From Cohnella panacarvi Gsoil 349 (GTDB lineage Bacteria > Bacillota > Bacilli > Paenibacillales > Paenibacillaceae): DNA of 64,000 nucleotides. Shown one piece after another: positions 1-8,253 of the stretch (position 1 is the stretch's first letter; every line of letters begins with the position of its first letter). Made by a program: the position numbers and the translations under genes. The notes under the pieces were generated by a model. It was not told the origin of the DNA. It saw only the letters and a list, made by a program, of their open reading frames with translations, and searched no databases. Location of the stretch: NCBI RefSeq assembly GCF_000515335.1, contig NZ_KI911563.1, positions 2,504,255-2,568,254 on the forward strand, written 5' to 3'.

Positions 1-215
1 ACGCTGTTGGACAAATATTTAAGGTAGTGGCCCGAATGATACGCGTTGCTGTAGTTATCCCAGACCGGCGACTTCGGCAGCGCGAAGAACTGGCCGTCGA
101 GAATTTCTTCGTTCGTCTTCAAGGAATACGTGAGCAGCCAGAACAGCGGGTAGAGCTGGGTAACGCACAGTACCGCGATCAGGAGATACACGATCCCTTT
201 CTTGAGCTTATGCAT
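1..215 (-). CDS. Sugar ABC transporter permease, MalG-type (partial, N-terminal part)
   Basis: Only the first 71 or so residues are in the window; the gene runs off the left edge. The N-terminus has a short basic stretch (MHKLKKG), then a hydrophobic segment, then a conserved phrase on the theme SLKTNEEI, which is typical of the second (MalG-like) membrane subunit of carbohydrate importers of the CUT1 family. The ATG at 213-215 has AAGGAGATACC just upstream. It follows the other permease gene after 16 bp, so binding protein, first permease and this permease form one leftward operon. The sugar cannot be told from the sequence. Confidence 0.8.
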   Translation of the reverse strand, partial: MHKLKKGIVYLLIAVLCVTQLYPLFWLLTYSLKTNEEILDGQFFALPKSPVWDNYSNAYHSGHYLKYLSNS

Positions 216-231
216 GAGTGGTATCTCCTTT

Positions 232-1122
232 CTAGCTGTATCTGCGTTCCACGCGGTCCATGATCGTGTTGATGATTATCGTGAACACCAAGCATAGAAC
301 GACCAGGAACGATGCGATCGCGCTGCCGTATCCATACTGCTGGGACAGGAACGAGCTGTTGTACATATGAGTCGAGATCACGTCCGTCGCATGCGCCGGA
401 CCGCCCTGCGTCATGACCATGACCAGGTCGAACGATTGCAGGGAACCGATAAACGCGAGAATAAGCGATATTTTCAAGATCGGCACGATCATCGGGAGGG
501 TAATGTAACGGTCGGCCTTGAAGCCGTCCGCCCCGTCGATCTTCGCCGCTTCGTAAATTTCGGATGGAATGTTCTGGACGCCGGTGAACTGAATGAGCAA
601 ATGATAGCCGAAGTATTGCCACAGCGACACGATATAGATGCTGTACATGGCGATATTCTTCTCCGTCAACCAGCCGTGCTTCCAGCTGTCGAGCCCGAGC
701 GAATCGAGTACGCTGTTCAGCATGCCCCCCATGGACTCGGGACTATAGATCGTGCTCCATAACTGACCGATAATAACGACCGAGAGAATGACTGGCGTAA
801 AATAAATCGATACGATTCGGTTCGGCTTCCGGATGAAGCGAACGAGCAGAATCGCCATCAACAAGCAAATCGGGATTTCCGTCATCGAGAACACGGCGTA
901 CATCAGCGTATGGCGTACGGCCGGCCAGAAATACGGATCGTCGAACAGCATACGGTGCCAGTTATCGAATCCGACGTGTTTGGCCGTGTTGATTCCGTCC
1001 CAGTCCAGCGTTCCCGTATAGAACGATACTCCGATCGGGATGAATACGATGCACACGTAGAGCAACAACGCCGGCAGGATGAATACAGCGATCGTGCGCG
1101 CTGGAACCTTCAGGACGTTCAA
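232..1122 (-). CDS. Sugar ABC transporter permease, MalF/UgpA-type
   Basis: About 296 residues with six likely membrane segments. The EAA loop that contacts the ATPase is near residues 190-210 (EAAKIDGADGF). This is the first membrane subunit of a CUT1-family sugar importer, partnered with the permease on its left and the lipoprotein on its right. An in-frame ATG exists at 1152, but it lies inside the stem-loop at 1149-1180. A strong AAGGAGG sits 8 bases before a TTG at 1120-1122, so I take TTG as the start. The ATPase subunit is not nearby; CUT1 systems in this group of bacteria often share an MsmX-type ATPase encoded elsewhere. Confidence 0.88.
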   Translation of the reverse strand: MNVLKVPARTIAVFILPALLLYVCIVFIPIGVSFYTGTLDWDGINTAKHVGFDNWHRMLFDDPYFWPAVRHTLMYAVFSMTEIPICLLMAILLVRFIRKPNRIVSIYFTPVILSVVIIGQLWSTIYSPESMGGMLNSVLDSLGLDSWKHGWLTEKNIAMYSIYIVSLWQYFGYHLLIQFTGVQNIPSEIYEAAKIDGADGFKADRYITLPMIVPILKISLILAFIGSLQSFDLVMVMTQGGPAHATDVISTHMYNSSFLSQQYGYGSAIASFLVVLCLVFTIIINTIMDRVERRYS

Positions 1123-1148
1123 TACTGCCGCCTCCTTAAAATCGAATG

Positions 1149-1180
1149 GCAAAGGGGCTGCCTCGCAGCGGCCCCTTTGC
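1149..1180 (-). terminator. Intergenic stem-loop between binding-protein and permease genes
   Basis: A perfect 10-bp inverted repeat (GCAAAGGGGC / GCCCCTTTGC) with a 12-nt loop lies 26 bp after the binding-protein stop codon. There is no long U-run. In importer operons such hairpins commonly protect or partly terminate the message, so that the binding protein is made in excess over the permeases. That role is inferred. Confidence 0.6.
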
Positions 1181-1206
1181 GTGAAATTAGAACGATTCAG
1201 CTATGA

Positions 1207-2583
1207 TTATTTGTTCGCGTCGTACGCGGCTTGGTGTTCTTTCGCAACCGAAGCCGATTCGACTTTCTGCACGAACAGGTTTTGCAAGCTGGTCAAGTGA
1301 ACTTGCGCGATCGCAGGCTTCATCGTGTTGTCGAACGCAAGGTCGCCGCCGTTGACTTTGGAGAACAGGTCGAGTACCGAGATCGCGAGATCGGAGTAAC
1401 CGGCCGCTTTCAGGTCGCCCTTCATAAGCTGCGGTTGGCCTACGGCATTCTTCAGGTCGAATTGGATTTGCGGCCAGCTCGACGTCATGTAGTGAAGGAA
1501 GTCCTTCGCCACTTCAAGGTTTTTGCTGTTCGCGGATACGGCGAAAGCGGTGCCCGGCGCGAGCATGAATTGGTTCGGGTCGCCTTTGCCGTTGACCGTC
1601 GGGAACTGGAACGCCGCGGCATTGCCCGCTTGACCGACCGTCGATCCGTCGATCGCGCCCGTCTCCCAAGAACCGATAATGAACATAGCCGCTTTGCCGG
1701 ATTTGAACAGGTTAGCGCCGGCATTCGCGTCGATGGAAGTCGCGCCTTCGGGGAATGCGCCGGCTTCTACGAGTTTCTGGAACGCGTCGACCGCTTCGAC
1801 GAACGCAGGATCTTCGAACGTCTTCTTGCCGTCAAGCACGTCTTGCAGGAAGCCCGGGCCGCCGTTCGTGCGGAGCAGGATGTTCATGAACAGGAACGAT
1901 CCCGTCCAAGTGTCTTTCTCGCCGATCGCGATCGGCGTGATGCCTTTGTCTTTCAGCTTCTTCACGTCTTCGATCAGCTCGTCGAACGTCGTTGGAGGCG
2001 CGGAGATGCCCGCTTGCGCGAACAAGTCTTTATTGTAGTACACGACTTCGATGTTGTTGCCGTCAGGAAGCGCGTATACGTTGCCGTTGAAGCTATAGTA
2101 GTCGAGTAGGCCCGCCTGGTACGTGTCTTTCAGACCGTCTTTGTCGAGAATGTCGTTCAGCGGAGCGAAGAGACCCGCTTCTACGAACGGTTGCATTTGA
2201 GCGGCAGGGTTAACCATCGTGATGTCGGGGATCGTTTTGGCCGCGGCTTGCGTTTTCAGCTTTTGCTTCTGTTGGTCGGTATTCAGCGTGTCGAGCTCGA
2301 TCGTTACGTTCGGGTGCTCTTTCGTGTATGCCTCGACGACTTGCTTCAGGCCATTGGCCGTAGGCGTCGTTTCGTCGGCGTAGATGTTCTGAAACGTGAT
2401 CGTAACTTTCTCGCCGTTGTTGACTTCTCCGCCGTTGGCAGCCGGGCTGGATGCAGCCGGAGCCGTTCCGGCTGGAGATGCGGCGTTATTCGTATTGTTG
2501 CTATCTTTACCGCATGCAGCCAAGCTCAGCGTCAGTACGGAAGCTGCCGCTACAACGCTCAGCATTTTCAACTTGTTTGCCAT
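1207..2583 (-). CDS. Extracellular sugar-binding lipoprotein (family 1)
   Basis: 458 residues. A lipoprotein signal peptide ends in LAAC (Cys about residue 24), followed by an Asn/Ser/Ala/Pro-rich linker and then a solute-binding domain that starts VTITFQNIYADE. The internal PDITMVNPA region and the closing phrase KVESASVAKEHQAAYDANK fit family 1 binding proteins. It should be anchored outside the membrane and deliver an oligosaccharide or sugar to the two permeases on its left. The ATG is preceded by AAGGGGG. It is the first gene of the operon. Confidence 0.9.
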   Translation of the reverse strand: MANKLKMLSVVAAASVLTLSLAACGKDSNNTNNAASPAGTAPAASSPAANGGEVNNGEKVTITFQNIYADETTPTANGLKQVVEAYTKEHPNVTIELDTLNTDQQKQKLKTQAAAKTIPDITMVNPAAQMQPFVEAGLFAPLNDILDKDGLKDTYQAGLLDYYSFNGNVYALPDGNNIEVVYYNKDLFAQAGISAPPTTFDELIEDVKKLKDKGITPIAIGEKDTWTGSFLFMNILLRTNGGPGFLQDVLDGKKTFEDPAFVEAVDAFQKLVEAGAFPEGATSIDANAGANLFKSGKAAMFIIGSWETGAIDGSTVGQAGNAAAFQFPTVNGKGDPNQFMLAPGTAFAVSANSKNLEVAKDFLHYMTSSWPQIQFDLKNAVGQPQLMKGDLKAAGYSDLAISVLDLFSKVNGGDLAFDNTMKPAIAQVHLTSLQNLFVQKVESASVAKEHQAAYDANK

Positions 2584-2616
2584 TGTCTATTTTCCCCCTT
2601 GCGTGAATGTACTCCT

Positions 2617-2646
2617 ATTATGGTACAGGTTCGACACTCCTAACAA
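2617..2646 (-). promoter_or_regulatory. Candidate sigma-A promoter of the sugar importer operon
   Basis: On the minus strand TTGTTA (2641-2646), an 18-bp spacer and CATAAT (2617-2622) lie about 40 bp before the binding-protein start codon. The -10 box is preceded by TGTAC. No cre box or other operator was recognised. Confidence 0.4.
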
Positions 2647-2773
2647 TGCGGGAATTTTGTGAGTTAAGGTTTGCTTTTTTTAGGTCCATCGGGGGCGATC
2701 GGCGTATAAAACCCGTGTATGGGTCGTCTATGCTACACTAATAGTAGCGAAAAAGATAAAGGAGAATAGAACG

Positions 2774-3532
2774 ATGAAGCTGGTCTCATGGAACGTAAAC
2801 GGGTTAAGATCGTGCGTAAACAAAGGTTTCTTGGACTATTGTCGACTGTCGGAAGCGGATATATGCTGCGTACAGGAGACGAAGCTGCAGGAGGGTCAGA
2901 TCGAGCTGGCGCTCGGCGAGGAATTTAAGGCTTACTGGAATTACGCGGTCAAAAAAGGTTACTCCGGAACGGCCGTCTTCACGAAGCGGGAACCGCTGTC
3001 CGTGCGCTACGGGATGGAGGAGAACGAGGAGCCCGAGGGCCGGATTCTGACGCTGGAGTTCGAAGGGTTCTATCTCGTGACGGTCTATACGCCTAACGCG
3101 AAGAGGGATCTGTCGAGACTCGACTACCGCATGGAATGGGAGGACCGGTTCCGGAAGTACTTGCAGGAGCTGGACAAGCATAAGCCGGTCGTCGTATGCG
3201 GGGATTTGAACGTCGCCCGCGAGGACATCGACATTAAGAATGCCAAAGGAAACCGCGGCAGCTCCGGCTTTACGGACGAGGAACGCGGCAAGATGAAAGA
3301 GTTGCTAGGCGCGGGCTTCGTGGATACGTTCCGCCATTCGTATCCGGATCGGACCGATGCGTTCACATGGTGGTCCAATATGCCGGGCGTCCGGGAACGG
3401 AACGTCGGGTGGCGGATCGATTATTTTCTCGTATCGGAGCGGCTTGCCGGCGCCATCGTCGAGGCGGGCATCGACGCCCATGTGCTCGGAAGCGATCATT
3501 GTCCGGTCACGTTGACGCTGGCGCTGGATTAA
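2774..3532 (+). CDS. exoA: Exodeoxyribonuclease III (AP endonuclease)
   Basis: 252 residues, the full length of the ExoA/XthA family. It repairs DNA by cutting at abasic sites and removing damaged 3' ends. Visible active-site motifs: NVNGLR (N7), QETK with the metal ligand Glu at about residue 35, YTPNAK, GDLNVA near 138 with the catalytic Asp/Asn pair, WRIDY near 213 and SDHCPV near 243 with the general-base His. AAAGGAG stands 9 bases before the ATG. The gene ends tail-to-tail with the M15 peptidase gene, and the two stop codons overlap. Confidence 0.95.
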   Translation: MKLVSWNVNGLRSCVNKGFLDYCRLSEADICCVQETKLQEGQIELALGEEFKAYWNYAVKKGYSGTAVFTKREPLSVRYGMEENEEPEGRILTLEFEGFYLVTVYTPNAKRDLSRLDYRMEWEDRFRKYLQELDKHKPVVVCGDLNVAREDIDIKNAKGNRGSSGFTDEERGKMKELLGAGFVDTFRHSYPDRTDAFTWWSNMPGVRERNVGWRIDYFLVSERLAGAIVEAGIDAHVLGSDHCPVTLTLALD

Positions 3533-4164
3533 GCGCCGTCCCCGTCCGGACGTTCGGGAGGACGCCAGCCGCCCTGAAGCTCGCGGATCGTGAAACCGAA
3601 GTCCATCTGCAAGTGAGGATTGTCCTTGAAACTTTCCCAGTCGCCGCCCCATTCGAAGCCTAACCGCTTCGCGATCGCGACGACTTCCGTCCAATCCGCT
3701 TGGCCGTTGCCGTTGCCGTCGTATTCCAGATCCCACAGCGCTTTGCCCTCTGGGCTCAGCAGGGCGAAGTCGATGGCGAGTCCGTAGTTGTGGTACGACT
3801 CGCCGCCTTGGACGGTCGTTACGATCGGGCCGTCCTCGGTGCGGCCTTGGCGGTACAACGCATCTTGCTCCTCCGTGCTGCGGAACTCGTCGGTGACGAG
3901 CACGCGTATTCCGATGTCTCGGCTTAGCGCGACTAACTGATCTCTCTTCTCGGCGACGACGGGATGCAGTCCTATCGTCTCGGGTACGTGGCGAAACCAG
4001 CTAATCGGCAGCCAGCGTTCCATGAAGCTCGCTTGGATGACCGCGTATCCGGCAAGCACGGCGAGCAACGCTCGAATGAGCCATTTGGCGTGCGGTTTGC
4101 TTTGTCGTTTCGCCCGTTCCGCTGCGGTTGCGGAAGAAGGTGCGGTCGGCATCGTGTCGGGCAT
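3529..4164 (-). CDS. M15-family D-Ala-D-Ala carboxypeptidase (VanY/CwlK-like), membrane anchored
   Basis: 211 residues. One N-terminal membrane anchor (about 29-46) follows a basic cytoplasmic stretch, so the peptidase domain should face the cell wall. Zinc motifs of the LAS/M15 fold are present: SYHNYGLAIDF gives H125 and D132, PHLQ gives H184, and a conserved Arg sits in FRST (R95). The likely role is trimming peptidoglycan stem peptides. The start at 4164 has GAGAGG upstream. Its stop codon overlaps that of exoA on the other strand. Confidence 0.88.
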   Translation of the reverse strand: MPDTMPTAPSSATAAERAKRQSKPHAKWLIRALLAVLAGYAVIQASFMERWLPISWFRHVPETIGLHPVVAEKRDQLVALSRDIGIRVLVTDEFRSTEEQDALYRQGRTEDGPIVTTVQGGESYHNYGLAIDFALLSPEGKALWDLEYDGNGNGQADWTEVVAIAKRLGFEWGGDWESFKDNPHLQMDFGFTIRELQGGWRPPERPDGDGA

Positions 4165-4246
4165 GCGGGAACCTCTCTTCGGTTTCGTTACTAGATTCTA
4201 TGACTCTATCAATAGCTTATCCAGTCTATCGAATGAATATAAGGGT

Positions 4247-4603
4247 GCGCAACTTTGTCGCGCAGAGCGACAATCCGCGGCGCGCCGGGGCCCATTCGCG
4301 CAACTTTGTCGCGCAGAGCGACAATCCGCGGCGCGCCGGGGCCCATTCGCGCATCTTTGTCGCGGAGAGCGACAATCCGCGGCGCGCCGGGGCCCATTCG
4401 CGCATCTTTGTCGCGCAGAGCGACAATCCGCGGCGCGCCGGGGCCCATTCGCGCATCTTTGTCGCGCAGAGCGACAATCCGCGGCGCGTCGGGGCGCATT
4501 CGCGCAACTTTGTCGCGCAGAGCGACAATCCGCGGCGCGCCGGGGCCCATTCGCGCATCTTTGTCGCGCAGAGCGACAATCCGCGGCGCGCCGGGGCGCG
4601 GCC
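4247..4603. repeat. Tandem hairpin array 1: seven units of exactly 51 bp
   Basis: Units start at 4247, 4298, 4349, 4400, 4451, 4502 and 4553. Each holds a perfect stem TTGTCGC-5 nt-GCGACAA followed by a GC-rich tail with GGCGCGCC. Differences between units fall in the loop (GCAGA or GGAGA) and the tail, and leave the stem intact. Because 51 is a multiple of 3, all six frames stay open, so long repetitive reading frames here are artefacts. The array lies between the start of the peptidase gene and the terminator of the merR gene. Confidence 0.95.
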
Positions 4604-4614
4604 GACCGCTGCGC

Positions 4615-4648
4615 AAAACCGCCTTGCCCGCGAACGCGAGCAAGGCGG
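4615..4648 (-). terminator. Intrinsic terminator of the merR-type gene
   Basis: On the minus strand GCCGCCTTGCT pairs with GGGCAAGGCGG and is followed by TTTT. It starts 6 bp after the stop codon of the TipAS-type regulator and separates it from hairpin array 1. Confidence 0.75.
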
Positions 4649-4653
4649 CTGCA

Positions 4654-5418
4654 TTACTTATTCTGACCCGTATAGATGTAAACGGCATCCCTCAGGAACG
4701 CGGCCGTTCCCGGTTGATCCTTGTCGTAGTACGCGGTGAACCGCTCGTCATCGACGTACATCCGGGCAAGACCGGCGTGCGCTTCCGGACTGTACTGCGG
4801 CCAGTGGAACATCAGCCACCGCTTATGCATGTCGGCCGCTTGCTGAGCCGGCTCCCCTGCGGGATCTCCCGTCCGGAAAGCTTCCGCCAGCTTGACGTGA
4901 AGCTCTTCTCCGAGCTTCGTCATTTCCGCATACTGTGCTTCGGTCATATTCTGCAGCTTGGCATTGGACTTGTTGACGACATCATCCCCGTATTTCTCCC
5001 GAGCTTCCTTGCCGTATTTCCGCTCGTTCTCGTCGATCATCTTTTGTTTGAACCCTTCGAATTTCTCTTGGTCGCTCATCGTCGATCTCCCTTCCGTTAG
5101 CGCGATCGTCTTGTCCACGTTCGCAATCAGCTTGTCGAGCTGGCTTCTGCGCGCCAGAAGCTGCTCGCGATGCTCCTTCAGGGCGGCGGCGCCGTCGAAA
5201 GACAGATGGGTCACGATGTCCTTGATCGTCTCCAGCGGGACGCCGAGCTCCCGATAGAACATAATTTGCTGCAGCCGCTCGACTTCAAGGGCCCCGTAAA
5301 TGCGATACCCGGACGAGTTCGTTCTGGCCGGCTTCAGAATGCCGATCTCGTCGTAGTACCGCAGCGTGCGCGTGCTTACGCCCGCCAGCCGTCCTAACTT
5401 CAACACCGTATACTCCAT
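4654..5418 (-). CDS. MerR-family regulator with TipAS drug-recognition domain
   Basis: 254 residues. Residues 1-70 are a MerR winged-helix domain (LKLGRLAGVSTRTLRYYDEIG). A coiled coil follows at about 75-112, then a TipAS-type domain (about 125-250; EKYGKEAREKYGDD). TipAL/Mta-type proteins sense cyclic peptides or other hydrophobic drugs and activate transcription by untwisting promoters with long spacers. The gene seems autoregulated: its own upstream region has such a promoter (5438-5468). There is no exporter in the same operon. Confidence 0.9.
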   Translation of the reverse strand: MEYTVLKLGRLAGVSTRTLRYYDEIGILKPARTNSSGYRIYGALEVERLQQIMFYRELGVPLETIKDIVTHLSFDGAAALKEHREQLLARRSQLDKLIANVDKTIALTEGRSTMSDQEKFEGFKQKMIDENERKYGKEAREKYGDDVVNKSNAKLQNMTEAQYAEMTKLGEELHVKLAEAFRTGDPAGEPAQQAADMHKRWLMFHWPQYSPEAHAGLARMYVDDERFTAYYDKDQPGTAAFLRDAVYIYTGQNK

Positions 5419-5437
5419 GTCGTCACCCCCTGAACTA

Positions 5438-5468
5438 ACGGTACACCTTCACGTAACGTTAATGTCAA
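5438..5468 (-). promoter_or_regulatory. MerR-type promoter with 19-bp spacer upstream of the TipAS regulator
   Basis: On the minus strand TTGACA (5463-5468), a spacer of exactly 19 bp and TACCGT (5438-5443). The spacer carries the broken dyad AACGTTACGTGAAGG. A 19-bp spacer is the hallmark of promoters activated by MerR proteins, so autoactivation is likely. Confidence 0.7.
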
Positions 5469-5492
5469 CGGTATTTTATCATAATGGGAACG

Positions 5493-5930
5493 TCATCCGA
5501 CCAGAGGCGCCTCCGTGCCTTTCGTCCCTTCTACTTCGAAACCTTCTTTGCGCCAGTATTCGATTCCGCCGAGCATCTCCTTTACTTTGAACCCGAGCGC
5601 GGATAAGCGGACGGCAGCCTTCGTCGCGCCGTTGCATGCCGGTCCCCAGCAATAAGCCACGATCGGCCGGTCCTTGTCCAGATGAGCGGTCGTCGCCTCG
5701 TTAATATTCGCGGACCATAGATGGCTCGCTCCGGGAATATGGCATTCCTCGTAAGCTTTGGCGCCCCGAACGTCGATTAGAGTGAACTCGTTCGTGCCTT
5801 GCGCCAGATCGAACTGCACGTCGGACACGTCTGTCTCCATCTCAAGCTTATTCAGGTAATGCCGGTGAATGGCTTCGGGAGAAGCGGCGGGAATCTCTAA
5901 TACGCGGGAAAATCGGTTAACTTGGCTCAT
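5493..5930 (-). CDS. Rhodanese-domain protein
   Basis: 145 residues. A single rhodanese domain (about 35-135) has the entry motif LIDVRGAKAYEECHIPGA and an active-site loop YCWGPACNGATKAA. The nucleophile is one of C94/C99; the loop variant with two cysteines is common in stand-alone rhodaneses. It probably carries persulfide sulfur. The reading frame is open to 6011, but GGAGG lies 8 bases before the ATG at 5930, so I use that start. It follows the LysR gene on the same strand after about 100 bp. Confidence 0.85.
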   Translation of the reverse strand: MSQVNRFSRVLEIPAASPEAIHRHYLNKLEMETDVSDVQFDLAQGTNEFTLIDVRGAKAYEECHIPGASHLWSANINEATTAHLDKDRPIVAYCWGPACNGATKAAVRLSALGFKVKEMLGGIEYWRKEGFEVEGTKGTEAPLVG

Positions 5931-6030
5931 ATCGGTAACCTCCGGATTCGTTGTTAACCGAAGCTTAACACGATATCGCTCAACGGAGTTATCGATCATT
6001 ATCAATGGCATGCATCAAAATTATTGATCA

Positions 6031-6903
6031 TTATTCGTCGTTAAGAAGCTTGATGAAGCCTTGGAACGCATTGGACTGCCACTTTCGCTTCGCGTAGACG
6101 AGCTGGGTGTAAAACCGGCATTCGGGATGAACGAAAGGGATCGCGACGACTTGCCCTTGCCGGACGGCTTCGGCGACGGCGATTCGAGGTAACAGCGCAA
6201 TGCCGAGACCGTAGGTGACGCATTGCTTGATCGCCTCCAGATTACCGAACTCGTAAGCTAGCCTATAACCGATCTGCCCGCTCCGGAGCAGCTTCAGCAG
6301 CATCGCCCGGTAGGTGCATCCGTCCTCGGTCAGAATAAGCGATTCGTTCTCGATATCCTCCGGCCCGATCGCCTCTCGGCCCGCGAATCGATGAACGGGA
6401 GGCGCGATGATGACAAGCTGTTCTTCCCGGAGCACGATCGTGTGCAGTTCGGGATCGGAGAAAGGCGGGTCTAAGATGATGCCTGCGTCCAGCTCGCCTT
6501 CCTTGACCGATTCGATGATTTGCGGTTCGTTGCCCGGTTGAAGCGTAACGTTAATCTCGGGAAACCTCTCCCGGTAAGCCTGCAAGTAAGGGGGCAGATA
6601 GAACGCAGCCAACGTCTCGATCGTGCCGACGGACAGCGTCCCCTTCGACTGCTTCGAGACGGCTTCCTTCGATTCGTCGTGCAGCCTTACGATCTCGTCC
6701 GCATACCGCAGCAAGGCTTCGCCGGCGAGCGTCAGCTTCATCCCTCGGCCGAACCGCTCCAGCAGCACGACTCCGTATGCCGCCTCCAGCTTCTGAATTT
6801 GAGTCGTCACGCTGGATTGCGCGTAGCCGAGCGCTTCGGCCGCCCTCGTATAGCTGCCCGTCTTGACCACCTCTCGCAACGTCCGCAGGTACGTCAGCTC
6901 CAT
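6031..6903 (-). CDS. LysR-family transcriptional regulator
   Basis: 290 residues. N-terminal helix-turn-helix (MELTYLRTLREVVKTGSYTRAAEALGYAQSSVTTQIQKLE) and a two-lobed effector domain from about residue 90 to the end. The inducer is unknown. AGGAGGGAG lies just before the ATG. The start is one base past the stop codon of the DUF5808 gene, so these two are co-transcribed, and the rhodanese gene follows. LysR proteins usually act on a divergent neighbour, but none is divergent here, so the target is not evident. Confidence 0.92.
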   Translation of the reverse strand: MELTYLRTLREVVKTGSYTRAAEALGYAQSSVTTQIQKLEAAYGVVLLERFGRGMKLTLAGEALLRYADEIVRLHDESKEAVSKQSKGTLSVGTIETLAAFYLPPYLQAYRERFPEINVTLQPGNEPQIIESVKEGELDAGIILDPPFSDPELHTIVLREEQLVIIAPPVHRFAGREAIGPEDIENESLILTEDGCTYRAMLLKLLRSGQIGYRLAYEFGNLEAIKQCVTYGLGIALLPRIAVAEAVRQGQVVAIPFVHPECRFYTQLVYAKRKWQSNAFQGFIKLLNDE

Positions 6904-6904
6904 T

Positions 6905-7801
6905 TTACCGGCTCCCTCCTACCTCTTGTTGCAGCGAATCGTACAATTGTCTCGTCTTGGCCGGAACCTTATCGTTATAGATGACATAACCGTCTTCTAG
7001 CTTGATGCGAATGTAAGGCGGATGATCTTTGAAAATATAAAGCCTCGTCTTGCCAAGCTCCTTCATCCGAAAGTGTCCCCGCGCATACTTGCCGGTCGCC
7101 TCGCCGTTCGTCTTCGACCCCGAGGGCAACCGATCGATCAGAGAGAGTTCCTGGATATCGGCGATTTCGAAGTCATAGGCATACATCGGATAATCGATCT
7201 GGACCCGTTGTTCGGAAGTAATCGTTAGAACCGGCGACGTCAGCTCCGCCCGGACGATCATGAAGCACACGAATCCGAGAAGCGCCGCAACCGCTCCGCA
7301 CAAGCCCCACACGAATATTTGGCCTGCCAACGTCCCTGTATTTACGGTCATTCCGACCCCGATGCGCTTCGGAACCAGAAACCGCTTATTAGAAGGATTG
7401 TGGTAGGTGAACCCGTTTTTCCAGGACTCGTCGTCGTCATCCTCGGAACCCCATCCATGGCTCTTCTTCAATGCCAACGTGTCGCGGAAAGCTTGGCGGA
7501 ACGGAATAACGGCGACAAAGATAAAGGCGAATATCCAACCCAGATAATAGATGAACAGCATGCCGAACCAATCGTACATGAAGGGGAATGGAACGAGCGC
7601 GGCCAAAGTCCATATGCTTATTCGAGAGAATTGCTTGTCGTAACGCTGCCTAATGGCTTGGAGCTCCCCGTTCTCTTCGGCGCCGGGCGGAAGGGCGATC
7701 CCGAAAACAATGCCGTTCTTCCCTTTCGATTGCGGCTTGTAAATGGCTAGGATAGCGCCATATAGAATGATCGCAGGCAAGAGTAAAACGATGATCAACA
7801 C
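6905..7801 (-). CDS. Multi-pass membrane protein with DUF5808 domain
   Basis: 298 residues. Hydrophobic segments lie near 1-20, 63-80, 82-102 and 165-190. The central phrase WKNGFTYHNPSNKRFLVPKR matches the DUF5808 signature (W-x-N-G-x-x-Y-x-N-P...VPKR-x-G). The C-terminal third is a soluble beta-rich part ending in VPAKTRQLYDSLQQEVG, which resembles a bacterial PH-like fold; that likeness is weak. The start is GTG at 7801 with AGGGGGG 8 bases upstream. Function unknown. Confidence 0.7.
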   Translation of the reverse strand: MLIIVLLLPAIILYGAILAIYKPQSKGKNGIVFGIALPPGAEENGELQAIRQRYDKQFSRISIWTLAALVPFPFMYDWFGMLFIYYLGWIFAFIFVAVIPFRQAFRDTLALKKSHGWGSEDDDDESWKNGFTYHNPSNKRFLVPKRIGVGMTVNTGTLAGQIFVWGLCGAVAALLGFVCFMIVRAELTSPVLTITSEQRVQIDYPMYAYDFEIADIQELSLIDRLPSGSKTNGEATGKYARGHFRMKELGKTRLYIFKDHPPYIRIKLEDGYVIYNDKVPAKTRQLYDSLQQEVGGSR

Positions 7802-7890
7802 GGAAGCGCCCCCCTCTCTGTTCGCAAGTCTAGGCCTATTATACCATCCGCAAGTTCGGCGATATCAAATGGGCCAACGCAGCGTTATTG

Positions 7891-8209
7891 CTCGACACTA
7901 ACTGCATGAAAGGCAGGTATTCCAATCGATCGGATACTCCATAACCTGTAAACAGTACGAAGTGCAGTTGTTTTGTAGAAAATGAGAGTTCCGACGGTTT
8001 CGGCGATAATGAGATGTATTCGATGCAGTTATTCAGTAGAAAAATGGCGAAACTGCGATTACGAACTGTATTCCGTGCAGTTGAGGTAGCGAGGAAGGCT
8101 TGGCGCTGTAGGTCAATCGGATGATCGAGTCGAGGGCTGAAGAAGGCAGCAATGGACCAACAACGCGAAATGGCGGCACAGGAATAGTACCCCTGTTGCC
8201 ACCATTTCT
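7891..8209. repeat. Dispersed repeat A, copy 1 (about 320 bp)
   Basis: A non-coding stretch that recurs at 48440-50180. It begins CTCGACACTAACTGCA and ends CCACCATTTCT, and holds several copies of the word TGCAGTT/AACTGCA (7963, 8024, 8076), including a hairpin AACTGTA-TTCCG-TGCAGTT, and an inverted repeat near its right end (AATGGCGGCACAGG / CCTGTTGCCACCATT). This copy lacks about 100 bp present in copy 2. It fills the gap between the DUF5808 gene and kamA. Confidence 0.85.
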
Positions 8210-8253
8210 ATACAATGTTCAATTGTCTATCAGCGAGCTATCCTAAAATAGGA

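Noticed and set aside
1-1152. ATG at 1152 as the start of the first sugar permease
   Set aside because: It lies inside the intergenic stem-loop and has no RBS; TTG at 1122 has AAGGAGG.
4128-5100. Long open frames over the 51-bp array on both strands
   Set aside because: They exist in all six frames because the stop-free unit is 17 codons long; no RBS, no conserved fold, and changes between units respect hairpin pairing.
5992-6013. Fur box between the LysR and rhodanese genes
   Set aside because: TTGATAATGATCGATAAC matches only part of the consensus, and neither gene has an iron link; too weak to list.
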